IMG/VR virus record: IMGVR_UViG_3300010885_017276
Location: 60,056-124,055 of that record
DNA length: 64,000 nucleotides
Source: a virus
Direction: 5' to 3' (one strand)
The notes below the pieces were generated by a model. The model was not told the origin of the DNA and did not search any database. It saw only the letters and a list, made by a program, of their open reading frames with translations. Below are positions 35,401-42,997 of this stretch, one piece after another. A program made the position numbers and the translations under genes. Within the stretch, counting starts at the first letter, position 1. Each line of letters starts with the position of its first letter.

Positions 35401-35480
35401 ATACTCTCTAGTCCTGTAGCTGGAGCAGCAGAAAATCCTTGTGCTTCAACTCTTCCTAATTCTTTGTAGTAATCTTCCAT
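29475..35480 (-). CDS. Giant hydrophobic-patch virion protein (cargo type), 2001 aa
   Basis: Its first 500 residues carry several Gly/Ala-rich hydrophobic stretches: GTGIIGGTVGTVNGIYEG near 130, LGGAAFTVSAIGSEVIW near 200-216 and GIGMLIGLLTGTG near 490. Such stretches are typical of internal virion proteins that enter or cross the host membrane at ejection. Coiled coils follow at about 710-785 (KQIVKLEKERVSLEQEYKQ) and near 1275. The second half is a mix of helical and beta parts without a motif I can name. I recall the GTANFWAKD segment near residue 192 from other Bacteroidota phage giant proteins. It is two bases downstream of the 950-aa gene and shares its promoter at 38357. No RNA polymerase motif was seen. 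Confidence 0.72.
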   Translation of the reverse strand: MEDYYKELGRVEAQGFSAAPATGLESIIGDIRSSYTDPKRQKLPDQPEDFNPDNGLAFGTEIGGPEKLSFYEKNYNVQDAYATMRDGSVIKKYDDYKVGVDNAEYAGQTQSTADKWINGLTKFAGQVGTGIIGGTVGTVNGIYEGVKQGSFRATYDNQFNNYIDDLNEKMDYKLPNYYTKEEKDMGFFESMGTANFWAKDVLGGAAFTVSAIGSEVIWDYATGGAAVATSAARLGAKLERFAASGSRLERGLSKMTAMAEARSIASKPILQTYANAKLPVGMATAFGKAGKLANVARFTYTSAGFESGMEARTYIRESKDNFLEDFESKNNRKPTQKELDEFDKDLTNSANALYGYNMAIVGSSNLMTIGRIFDMSSPLSASSKWANSKIFGIGLESVEGKIVAKTATKFQKAAQYGWNLGESALIEGLWEEGMQSVGQNTAKNWIKSTYDPKYLHNTMQIGDAFTQGLSDTYGTKEGMKEVGIGMLIGLLTGTGISAYKNKSLRGEFVQEEQKVKNLEAFYDSNYSPNKMAQTIAYAGRSQAAGEGIDNARKTGDVTGGELSRQSSIIAQISHAHNLEYTDETVKQTEAAIKNIDNESIMKEYKVDEQGAEDLKQKMIDEYKDTTKTYTKNREFAEYYLNDNLTKEEKAKLDKVSMSAIKDAVAYELTLGEKVHGFSQDLLTSIKNEVGKTLGEEISTALSIEDTLLKAGKETQTKAKNTEKQIVKLEKERVSLEQEYKQLENTISTISDPESRRNALNKIDGVRTRMAQLETEKEQLTTEYRLLIKTANLTNPFGKDVDELIITSTTLQNRENNIQRIKELIQEHKKIDPQQALKLQKLVSEYGKSIYAFKRYADLARQLSDPKLGLRGKRNIISEIYSDKSPNLMTAEFLQGVLDSMQERGVEEFINKIETAEPVKEVIEKAGQDEEETETAQVGDSIKKPTREEKQAKRDEAIAKVTQEYDDKIAELKKQQAPVQQSESNISLVSTPVATIVAELNKLTTLNEKLDWLRSNNLLSPININGQEYNVVDYSDRVMVMMKIGKYNIPFYISTGQAGKKNVKAGNWYAVFGIGVEKGWINKGSEEQINNSYGFQLFEKLSKILNEGIGTIESRENNGNGRLKDGIGFLSDGKADLEAFNDTMNLPTKPAGKNTDSNEFYDHVNSTLALLSSELSNIAATPQNIQQQIADLREQEQNEMLSKIPNIEDYKVINGKVDKTMMTTAVLDQYNEIYDRYDKLITPLLDSLKQANAAAATAATNAQSEAEGNAKEIEKLEKEKQAKIDEINKRYQLESTNVAEVKTSIKDFIANLIKNSPYLMEYYGTETTPKMPSEAEMLEFQALAERAINDPKINNKTISFKSPYGNSTLPQLGKNLVSLSKEEVLRLQELNEKFANWRLLEAYGSKDGVSIAEMIMQDIARSQTVPVIPDVELTDVELQTAVDPNPSITDEGEPIRNGEILQTYENVFVSQTKNGTSVSHLTLAGLLKRLALDTIRYEQVETKGNKEIVKSSKDNLSLTDLETLAKVGAKFTVVLEDGSSAVIRIDKGGRLLFKSKAEYQNIFNQASLQTNNIKLYNNGGYGVVYDLKTNKNLSTDFKDSNTYTPSQLYEMLPGEPVLFSVDLENEYNQILIEGYQQGLQDIEDGVPNAKTEEELGKDLMDNIKINATDYRGNKLSDLKANYDISDSPGFLRVRLAALNAVKLALEGGVAVSGTNLELPIQTKVKHLLLGTPNFVYEDGKIKYFEIEPKKVVTYGYIQNGKLVLKDGKTTKVRKDYVSKFLNKNGTPVVVMRQGQYLFAFPLNLKKTNNNIGDAFLNSMVDEFQKGDGKNLASLSLELNQMLVDNGLSTTKYDLHFLDMENQTLFDQEGNITRNLQQAIADLNKVEQTADVKEWMSQAYSAEDLVNDASIAVDMTDNPLSSPKPIIDLSPNGLTSSVKDWRINFTDEKASEILDKFINNTLTAKEYDFLDHPKVVALLRELVKVSPEYRAKVETIIDDLEDC

Positions 35481-35482
35481 TC

Positions 35483-38335
35483 TTATTTGAATATGGTTTC
35501 TGCTTCGTCTGGGTTCTTCATTATATATTTTAATATTGCATCGAGTATTAAAACTTGAGGGTAATTTTTAGTTAAGTTCAAGATGTCATCATTTAGTATA
35601 GGGCTAACATCAGAAAACTTACCTTGCAATATTAATTTGTTTGTGTTTTTATTTTTGATCAATTCCCCCCAACTACCGTCCATTGGTTTTACTGTTAGGT
35701 CAAAATTGTCTAGTTCAGTATCTATATTATTTACAACTTTTTGTATTTGATCTGGTGTTAGTATGCCATTAAGTCTGTTTTCAAACAAGCTTTTTGTTCT
35801 AGCTTTTGTTAGGTAGTATGCTGGTGAAGCTGCCATACTGCTAGTTATAGATCTATCTATAGTTAACATATTAGCATCTGCTTTACTTAACAAGTACTCA
35901 TTTGAAGAATCTACAAAACTTGGTTGTACATAAGGTTTGATCTGCATTTTTGTAGCTACTCTAGCGTTTACTCCTTCGTTTCCTTGAGTTACGTCTATGT
36001 TTCTAGCTATTCTTTCATATCCTGCATCTCCCTTTTCAAATGTAACTGAAGCTGCACCTTTTCTGACTTCTTCTCCTTTTACTGTTCGGACCCCTTGTCC
36101 TTGTACGACAGTGATATTGCCATCTACATCTACCGAAGCGGTAAATGGTGCACCTTTTGGGTCAAATTCCGGGCCGCCATCTTTTTGGCTTATTAAGTTA
36201 GCAATAGCTGTTTTTTCTGCTTCGGATGTTATATTAAAATTCTTTGTGGTGGTAAAATAAGCACCGCCTCCATTTTCATTTTTACCTATTAGAACTTGCC
36301 CAGCTGCCTCCTTGGCTTTTGTGCCATAAAATTTATCACCCCAATCTATGAAACCTCCTTCAAAAACTCCTGCACTAGTATCTCTAACTTTATCCATAAG
36401 AGTTGCAAACTGTTTAAGTTTTCCAACATCCCCTTTTATATTCTTCTTCAAGTTATTCCATCCGCCATTTGCATTAACAAATTTGGCCATTTCACCACCT
36501 AAAGCTTTTAATTCTTTGATGTGTATATCGTTATTTTCTACACCTGCTTCAAGCGCACCTACAATACCTCCGATAATCGCTCCTCCTGTAGCTGTAAATG
36601 GTGAAAGGGGTGCTCCTAATCCTGTAGCTATTGTTGCTGCTCCTGCTATAGTTGCTCCTTGTGCTCCTCTGATTGCAGCTTGTTTAAGTATGTTCATAGG
36701 ATTACTAAATTGACCATAGCTAGCGTCTGCAAAACCTCCGCCATCTTTTATGTGGTCATAGCCCATCTTGAAGTCTGCTATGTACTTGTCAGCGTCTTTA
36801 TCAAACTCGTCTATGTAACCTTTTTTATCGGCTTCTAACAAGTCATTCATCAAACTCATACGTTTTGCGTCTGCTTTAGTTACTACTTTGGCCTCATTTC
36901 CATATACAATATTCATCTTAGAAGCATTAAAGGCTTCTACGACAGCTGTTGCACTTGAATATTGCTTGGCTATGTTTTCTTTACCTTTTATAGCTCTAAC
37001 TCTTCCATTTACAAACTCGTAGCCCTTTTTAGCTAGTAGGGCATTGAACTCATCTTTTTGATGTTTCTCAGTAAAGTCCCCATTATACGCAGTTGATACT
37101 GCATTCATAATTTTATTATATTCTGTATTGTGGTCTTTGTGTACCGCATCTACTAAAGCTGGTGCTTCAGGAAGCTGTGTTCTATCCTTAGAGATTTCTA
37201 CGTATCCAGCTGCATTTCCAACTGCAGGGTTACCATTTGCATCTAATCCTAATTTTGCATTAGATTCTGCTTGTTTTCTTATCTCTTCTTGCTGTTTTAG
37301 TTCTAGCTCTTTTTGTGCAAAGTAGTAATCATCCTTTTTATACTCCTCGCTTACTCTACCACTAGCAATACTAGCAATGCTGTGTTGGTATCCTAATTTC
37401 TCTAAGTAGTATCCTAATTGTTCTGGGTTATCTACATCTATATTTTTAAAGTTGTCTTCAGATTCTACTCTTTCTTTTTTGATATAGTCTAAGCCTCTTT
37501 TAGCATCTTCAATTTCTTTTTTGCTTTTAAGGGTGTTATTTATTACTGCTTCATATTCTTTTATACCTGCATCGTAAGTGTCTAATTTAGATTTTTTCAA
37601 GGTTTCAAAGTTAGATTTGGCTTCCCCCATATTATCCTTAACTCTAGCCCAACCATCTATCTTGATTTGATTAAGTACGTCTGAAGACAAGAGTTGAGGC
37701 ATGTATTGGTATATCTCTTGGGATGTAAGACCATTTAAAGTAGTTTTTCTTACTTGTCCCTCTCCATTAGGTATCTCTATTACTTGGTCCCCCTTCAAAT
37801 CTTTTATTTTTTTGAGTTCATCAAGTACTTTATTTTTGTCTACAAAGGGGCTATATGATAGATTACCTAAGTCATCTGATTCTCCTGATGCATACTCTTG
37901 TAGGCCTGCTTTGTAAACCGCGTACGCATGATTAGCCTCATTGTAACCACCATCCTTTTTACCTTTTAGGTCGGCTAGTTGCTGGTTAAATGAATTTATT
38001 CTTTGGGAGTTACTTACTTGTTTCTTTACGTTATCATCTACTGCTGAAGAGATATAACTAGATAGTTGTCTAGCAACTGTGTTATCTGTTAAATCTAACT
38101 TTGCACTAGCATCTACGTTAGTCAACAGCTTTTGTAATCTGTCACCTAAATACTGTTTATCCTTATCTCTATACAAAGGTATTGCAGACACTTTACCAAT
38201 AAGGTCTTCAACTTTAGCTAAGTTTATATCAAACTTCTGTTGCATAGCATGCTGGATTGCTCCGGTATACTGTGCAACATCTGTTGTTTGTAGTGTGTCG
38301 CTATAATTTAATGGTTGCGAATATGCTGATGCCAT
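35483..38335 (-). CDS. Virion protein with Gly/Ala-rich hydrophobic segment (cargo type), 950 aa
   Basis: A 950-aa protein that is mostly helical and charged, with one strong Gly/Ala-rich hydrophobic stretch at about residues 550-597 (TIAGAATIATGLGAP, then GGAIIGGIVGALEAG) that could insert into a membrane. The N-terminus (MASAYSQPLNYSDTLQTTD, then AMQQKFDINLAKVEDLIGKV) resembles a conserved start that I recall from internal proteins of crAss-like and related phages. It is the first gene after the promoter at 38357 and is followed after two bases by the 2001-aa gene, so the two products are probably made and packaged together. Confidence 0.7.
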   Translation of the reverse strand: MASAYSQPLNYSDTLQTTDVAQYTGAIQHAMQQKFDINLAKVEDLIGKVSAIPLYRDKDKQYLGDRLQKLLTNVDASAKLDLTDNTVARQLSSYISSAVDDNVKKQVSNSQRINSFNQQLADLKGKKDGGYNEANHAYAVYKAGLQEYASGESDDLGNLSYSPFVDKNKVLDELKKIKDLKGDQVIEIPNGEGQVRKTTLNGLTSQEIYQYMPQLLSSDVLNQIKIDGWARVKDNMGEAKSNFETLKKSKLDTYDAGIKEYEAVINNTLKSKKEIEDAKRGLDYIKKERVESEDNFKNIDVDNPEQLGYYLEKLGYQHSIASIASGRVSEEYKKDDYYFAQKELELKQQEEIRKQAESNAKLGLDANGNPAVGNAAGYVEISKDRTQLPEAPALVDAVHKDHNTEYNKIMNAVSTAYNGDFTEKHQKDEFNALLAKKGYEFVNGRVRAIKGKENIAKQYSSATAVVEAFNASKMNIVYGNEAKVVTKADAKRMSLMNDLLEADKKGYIDEFDKDADKYIADFKMGYDHIKDGGGFADASYGQFSNPMNILKQAAIRGAQGATIAGAATIATGLGAPLSPFTATGGAIIGGIVGALEAGVENNDIHIKELKALGGEMAKFVNANGGWNNLKKNIKGDVGKLKQFATLMDKVRDTSAGVFEGGFIDWGDKFYGTKAKEAAGQVLIGKNENGGGAYFTTTKNFNITSEAEKTAIANLISQKDGGPEFDPKGAPFTASVDVDGNITVVQGQGVRTVKGEEVRKGAASVTFEKGDAGYERIARNIDVTQGNEGVNARVATKMQIKPYVQPSFVDSSNEYLLSKADANMLTIDRSITSSMAASPAYYLTKARTKSLFENRLNGILTPDQIQKVVNNIDTELDNFDLTVKPMDGSWGELIKNKNTNKLILQGKFSDVSPILNDDILNLTKNYPQVLILDAILKYIMKNPDEAETIFK

Positions 38336-38356
38336 ATCTTATGTGTGAATTTATTG

Positions 38357-38388
38357 CAAAAGTACAACTTTTATTTGTATCCTACAAA
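38357..38388 (-). promoter_or_regulatory. Late-type promoter for the 950/2001-aa pair
   Basis: Minus strand TTTG at 38388 (TTG 38387) and TACTTTTG at 38364-38357, spacing 23 nt, with about 20 nt to the ATG at 38335. Confidence 0.75.
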
Positions 38389-38397
38389 TTAATTAAA

Positions 38398-40335
38398 TTA
38401 TTTCTTTTTAAATCTGCCTCCAAATTTAATTGCTGGATTTTTTGCTTTTGCCTTAGATTTTTTAGTAGTATCAGGTTCGTACTGGCTTTGAACATATCTT
38501 GTATTATCTTGTCCTGAAAGTATACTAGGATCATACTCAGTTGCATACCCATTTCCAGTAAATTGTACATTTGGATTATATGCGTTTTGAGCATTCATCA
38601 TATTTACATATTTCCAATTGTTTGTTTGATCTCTAAATCGTTGATTTATCATATTTTGATAATCATTCTCCCAATTACCTAATCCTGTAAGAGTTCTCTG
38701 TTCGTAACTTAATGCGTTTTGGCCTCTATACAAATCTTGAGTGTCTGCAGCTTTTGTATTATATATATCTGCTGCATTTTGTGCTTGTGCATTATATCTG
38801 TTAGTATCTGAGATTTGCTTGTTTGTTCCAGTTATCTGATTTGCAATCAAACCTATACTAGATGCGGCTTTTTGTTCTGGTGACAATCCACTAAAGTCTA
38901 CAGCTTGTACAGCTCTATCTATCTCTGATATACCCTGTGTTGCAGAAATTTTAGCAGGATCTATTTGTCCTATTTTAGTATCTATTTTTGTAGATGGGTG
39001 CCATTGAGGCATGCTTATAGGTCTTATTGGTACACCTAAAACTCCCATAACTTTCTGCGTTTTACCTGCTGTAAAAGGTGCTACGTCCGCTGCTGCTTCT
39101 TCTTCTTCCGGTGTTGCCGCTGGCTCCTCTTGCTGTTTAACAGCTGTCATAGCTTGTAGTACTGCATCGTGGAATGGTCCTGGTTCAGAGTCTGTAGCAA
39201 GCTTTTTAATTTCATTATATCTAGCTTCTCCTGTTAATCCCTTCAGCTGCTCTTGAATATTTGGAGCAAACTTACCTTTATTTTCAGTTAACCACTGGTC
39301 TATCTTTTTAACTCTTTCTTGGTCTTTCCAAGTAGCATCTACTAATGGTAACCATGCTCTTTTATAATTAGTGCCTTGCCATATAGGATTCTTATTTATC
39401 TCTACAGGGGTGTAAGGTAAGGTTTTGACTGTTCTAGGATTATTAGTAAAGTCAGTTCTGTTTGTTGAGTTTAAAATTATATCTTTATTTGCATCCCATA
39501 GTTGGCTATAGTCCATTCCTAATGGAGATGAGCTCAAAGGGTTTCCAAATCTATCCACTGTATCTTTAGCGTCTACTACTCCATCCATATTCATATCTCC
39601 TCTGAGATATGTGCCTGCGGCTTGATACATTGGTAAACCAGCTAACTCAGCAGCTCTTTGTGGAGATATGCCATGTTTAGCCGCTAAAGAGCCTATGTAG
39701 CCACCGTTTGCTTTTTCATACTCTTCTCCCTCTTCTTGCTTTTTAGACATCTCTTGAATTTGAAAAACTACATTAAATAGTTGTTCTCTTTCTTTTTCAA
39801 TCGGTTTCTTTTTTTCAGCTAGCTCGTACAACTTCTTGTTTATGAAGTCAAGATTCAAGTTAGATGTATTTTTGTCTTTTACATCTTCTTTTTGCTTTTT
39901 CATAATCTCCATAAACTCTTCTAACTTATCGTTAATTTCGTCTAGGCCTGATTTTTTGTTGTATTTGTCTATAACTGTTGCGTAGGTATCATTTGGTCTT
40001 ACTGGAAGCCCAATGATCTTTTCCATTCTTTTGGCGGCATCTGCTCCAACTTTTAAGTGGTCACTAATTATCTTAGTCCCCTCCTCTAGCTTAACTGGCA
40101 TACCTCCCTTTTCGTGAGTTTTACCTTCTGCTTTTCTTACACCTCTAGAATCAAATATGTATTCCCCACCCTCAATTTCAGCATTAGGTTCTACTTCAGA
40201 CTCCTCTTCGTTTAAGGGGAATTGGTATTCCCCGGTCAACTCTTTGAACATTTGGTCTTTAGTACCACCGTCTTTGAAAAATAGGTTTTCAAATATTTTT
40301 TTTGGTATAGATATCTTATTTGTACTGGATGTCAT
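38398..40335 (-). CDS. Gly-Gly-tagged virion protein with EF-hand/dockerin-like loop, 645 aa
   Basis: A 645-aa protein. Residues about 48-90 (EIEGGEYIFDSRG, KTHEKGGMPVKLEEGTKII) match a motif I recall from virion proteins of many Bacteroidota phages. Residues 100-210 form a coiled coil. NGGYIGSLAAKHGISPQRA near residue 215 is followed by PMYQAAGTYLRGD, and D247 to D258 forms a perfect 12-residue calcium loop (DMNMDGVVDAKD), as in dockerin and EF-hand proteins. The second half has a low-complexity run in Asn and Gln (residues 540-620) and a basic end KFGGRFKKK. The start overlaps the upstream gene by 20 nt. It is probably a structural or ejected component. Confidence 0.7.
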   Translation of the reverse strand: MTSSTNKISIPKKIFENLFFKDGGTKDQMFKELTGEYQFPLNEEESEVEPNAEIEGGEYIFDSRGVRKAEGKTHEKGGMPVKLEEGTKIISDHLKVGADAAKRMEKIIGLPVRPNDTYATVIDKYNKKSGLDEINDKLEEFMEIMKKQKEDVKDKNTSNLNLDFINKKLYELAEKKKPIEKEREQLFNVVFQIQEMSKKQEEGEEYEKANGGYIGSLAAKHGISPQRAAELAGLPMYQAAGTYLRGDMNMDGVVDAKDTVDRFGNPLSSSPLGMDYSQLWDANKDIILNSTNRTDFTNNPRTVKTLPYTPVEINKNPIWQGTNYKRAWLPLVDATWKDQERVKKIDQWLTENKGKFAPNIQEQLKGLTGEARYNEIKKLATDSEPGPFHDAVLQAMTAVKQQEEPAATPEEEEAAADVAPFTAGKTQKVMGVLGVPIRPISMPQWHPSTKIDTKIGQIDPAKISATQGISEIDRAVQAVDFSGLSPEQKAASSIGLIANQITGTNKQISDTNRYNAQAQNAADIYNTKAADTQDLYRGQNALSYEQRTLTGLGNWENDYQNMINQRFRDQTNNWKYVNMMNAQNAYNPNVQFTGNGYATEYDPSILSGQDNTRYVQSQYEPDTTKKSKAKAKNPAIKFGGRFKKK

Positions 40336-42946
40336 AACTATCTGTTTTAGGATTGTATGTGTAGCTTTTTATTGTTTTACCCCTCAACATATTTAAGTAC
40401 TTGCCCCCCATTTTCATGGTCTGTTGTTGCATCTCTTGTTCTTGTTGAGGTGGGGCTTGTTGAGCTCCTTGAGATTGTTGCATTTGCTGCATAACCATTT
40501 GGATCATTTGAGAAGCCTCTTGTTCAGGAACTCCCATTTGTATAAGCTGTTGTAGTATCTCTTCTGGGTTAGCCCCTTGTTGTAAAGCTTCGGCTATTTG
40601 AGCTACAACTTGTCCCATTTGATTCCCTTGGTCTTGAGGTTGTTGAGCAGGCATTTCTTGTCCTCCCTCTTGGTAGTATCCCCCATATCCTAATTGTGGA
40701 GTTGCTTGTTGACCACCTTGAGCTTGTTGCATTGCAGCTTGAATTATTTGAACAGCTTGCTCTTGTGGTATACCGGCTTGAACTAACTGTTGCAAAACTT
40801 CTTGAGGTGATGCACCTTGTTGTAACATTGAAGCCACTTGAGCCATTATTTGTTGCATTTGGTCTCCACCACCTTGTTGTGGCATTCCTTGTTCTGGCAT
40901 ACCCTCTTGCGGAGCTTCCATTTCAGGTTGCATACCTCCTTCTTGGTAGTATCCAGATAATTGACGATATTGGTTTAAATTTTTATATTCATTTTCTCTT
41001 TCATTATACATATTATTGTATGAATTGCTAAGATCGTTTTCATAGTTTGCTAATTGCATATTAGTTCTATTCTCATAATTAGCAGCATCACTATCTTCTA
41101 CACCATTTACTCCCCCACCTTGATACGCTTGTCTAAACATAGGAGTCTGTTTTCCAGGATTAAAATCCATAGGACTACTTGTTATTAACAAATTTGGGTT
41201 TGGAGGTGTGTTTGGCACTCTCATTCTATTTGATTTAACATAGTCTTGGTAAGCCTTGTCGCTTGTAAGCATGAATCTACCCGGAGCTACTTTCTTTTTA
41301 GGTGCCATGACTACGACCTCTTTTAGTTGGCCGCCATAATATGTTCTATTATCTTCCATTTGTTTTTTAACGGGTGCTTGTACCTTTTTAACAGGTCCTA
41401 ATTTTTCACCTTTTAAAAGTTTATCAGCTAATGCCATATTAGCTTTTGCAGAACCATCTGTAAAGCCTTCTTTTTTAGCTGCACTCCAAGGTTTGCCTGT
41501 AACTTCTTGCCAAATTTGCCAAACTTCTTTTGGCTTTTGTTGAGCAGGTTGTGGTGTTTGCTGTGGTAACTGTGGTGCACTCGTTGTTGTAGGGATACCA
41601 AAACCATTCATTGTAGGTTCTGGTTGTGGGTAGATTGCAGGTTGTGGTACAAATCTTTGTTGTACTTCTTGTCTTTGTCTTACTTGATTTGGGTATTTGT
41701 TTACTAGGTCAGATTCCTCTTCTCCGTATAAATCCCCTTCTTGATACATTGGGTAGGATTTTCCCCCAAACTTGTAATAGCCTCCTTTTCTCATTTCTTC
41801 TTGTTGTTGTTGTGTTTCGTATTGTGGTAAATCTAGTTCTGGCATTTGGTATGATTGTGCTAGCATAGCGATTCTTTGCTTCATTGGCAAATCATCCATG
41901 TCATCCATATCTTCCATTTCTGTGTCATCTTCTATCTCTCCCCCTTCTTCTGCATATTGTGGTCTTCCGGCCATGTAGTCTCTTTGATTCTCATACATTG
42001 ATCTGGTTAAGCTTGCATTTCTTTTACCTGCCCCCATACCACTCAAGAAAGATTTAGTTCCTTGTAGTAGAGCGTTAGCTCCGAATAATGCAGCTTCCCC
42101 CGTTCTTCCTTGCCCTGCTGCTAATCCTGCACCAGTCAAGCTTTCACCTATACCATATCCTTCGTAAGGATTAGCAAATTGATATGATTTTTTACCACTT
42201 TCAAAGTCTTCTCTTGCATCTCTTTCATTCTGCTGGTTTTCTTGTTCTTGCCCTTTTTTAACATCTTCAACAACACTAGGCCCAGGGTTTTGGGAAAGTT
42301 GCTGTGCTGGTGTGCCATAAGTTAGGCCTGTAGGTTTATTTTTAATGTCAAGTGGTTCAACTTTTGGATTACCTAAATTACCAGTTGGTGACCAATTTGC
42401 AGGTAAATTCTGCGAAGCTTGATTTATGCTATATTGTGAATTACTCGTAATACTTGACGGTAAAGCTCCAATAGCTGTTTGTCCAAACGGGTTAGGTCCC
42501 AAATCTGGCATAGATGGATCTTTAAATCCACCCATATCTGCAGGGCCATTTTGAAACATAGGTAATTGTCTACCACCAAGCTCGTGCTTTTGCTCATACA
42601 TAGAGTAGGCAATTGCAATAGCTTGCTTTTGAGGACGGCCTTCTCTTATTAACTGTCCAATTTTATTACTTATCCAATCTTGTTTCCCACCTTTTTTAAA
42701 CATACGAGTTTCTGCTACATACGAAGCCCCACCAAATTTGTAATCTTGGCCCGGTTGCATAATAGTAGTGCCACCTATAGGATTCCCGTTTTGATCCAAT
42801 GGTGTCCCATACAATGGATAAGGAGTGTTTCTCATAGTTATATCCTCACTAGGTATATAGTTAATGAAGTTTTTTTCTGTATCATACCCCGGTGTAAACC
42901 CTGTTTTGTTTATGAGGCTAGATTTTCTTTTGGATTTTCTTTTCAT
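40316..42946 (-). CDS. Gly-Gly-tagged, Gln-rich virion protein, 876 aa
   Basis: I start it at the ATG at 42946 (MKRKSKRKSSLINKTG). The frame is open to 43027, but that extension overlaps the divergent gene at 42998 and its promoter, and the basic MKRKSKRK start is what I recall in related proteins. KKGGKQDWISNKIGQLIREG near residue 85, followed by QKQAIAIAYSMYEQ, also recurs in such phages. At least ten aromatic-x-x-Gly-Gly or similar tags are spread over the protein (YKFGG, FKKGG, MRKGG, YQGGG, YQEGG twice, MKMGG). Near the end, two 44-aa Gln-rich helical repeats alternate with YYQEGG. The function is probably structural; there is no enzymatic motif. Confidence 0.7.
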   Translation of the reverse strand: MKRKSKRKSSLINKTGFTPGYDTEKNFINYIPSEDITMRNTPYPLYGTPLDQNGNPIGGTTIMQPGQDYKFGGASYVAETRMFKKGGKQDWISNKIGQLIREGRPQKQAIAIAYSMYEQKHELGGRQLPMFQNGPADMGGFKDPSMPDLGPNPFGQTAIGALPSSITSNSQYSINQASQNLPANWSPTGNLGNPKVEPLDIKNKPTGLTYGTPAQQLSQNPGPSVVEDVKKGQEQENQQNERDAREDFESGKKSYQFANPYEGYGIGESLTGAGLAAGQGRTGEAALFGANALLQGTKSFLSGMGAGKRNASLTRSMYENQRDYMAGRPQYAEEGGEIEDDTEMEDMDDMDDLPMKQRIAMLAQSYQMPELDLPQYETQQQQEEMRKGGYYKFGGKSYPMYQEGDLYGEEESDLVNKYPNQVRQRQEVQQRFVPQPAIYPQPEPTMNGFGIPTTTSAPQLPQQTPQPAQQKPKEVWQIWQEVTGKPWSAAKKEGFTDGSAKANMALADKLLKGEKLGPVKKVQAPVKKQMEDNRTYYGGQLKEVVVMAPKKKVAPGRFMLTSDKAYQDYVKSNRMRVPNTPPNPNLLITSSPMDFNPGKQTPMFRQAYQGGGVNGVEDSDAANYENRTNMQLANYENDLSNSYNNMYNERENEYKNLNQYRQLSGYYQEGGMQPEMEAPQEGMPEQGMPQQGGGDQMQQIMAQVASMLQQGASPQEVLQQLVQAGIPQEQAVQIIQAAMQQAQGGQQATPQLGYGGYYQEGGQEMPAQQPQDQGNQMGQVVAQIAEALQQGANPEEILQQLIQMGVPEQEASQMIQMVMQQMQQSQGAQQAPPQQEQEMQQQTMKMGGKYLNMLRGKTIKSYTYNPKTDSYDIQYK
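40474..40860 (-). repeat. Tandem duplicated Gln-rich helical domain
   Basis: Two units of about 47 codons, 40720-40860 and 40474-40620. Both read as QQGA(S/N)P(Q/E)E(V/I)LQQL followed by a G(I/V)P-EQ turn and a second helix of Gln, Ile and Met. The phrase YYQEGG precedes each unit. The pattern is a small helix-turn-helix-turn pair, duplicated within the same gene. Confidence 0.8.
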
Positions 42947-42953
42947 TTTTATT

Positions 42954-42982
42954 TTGTATTTATAATATTCTTTGTATCTTTG
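42954..42982 (+). promoter_or_regulatory. Early-type promoter for the nested plus-strand gene
   Basis: TTTG ending at 42956 (TTG at 42954) and TATCTTTG at 42975-42982; spacing 21 nt. The -7 box is identical to the early-arm promoters, not to the TAATTTTG form of most minus-strand ones. The ATG at 42998 follows after 15 nt. Confidence 0.72.
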
Positions 42983-42997
42983 TAAAAAATTTAAACT

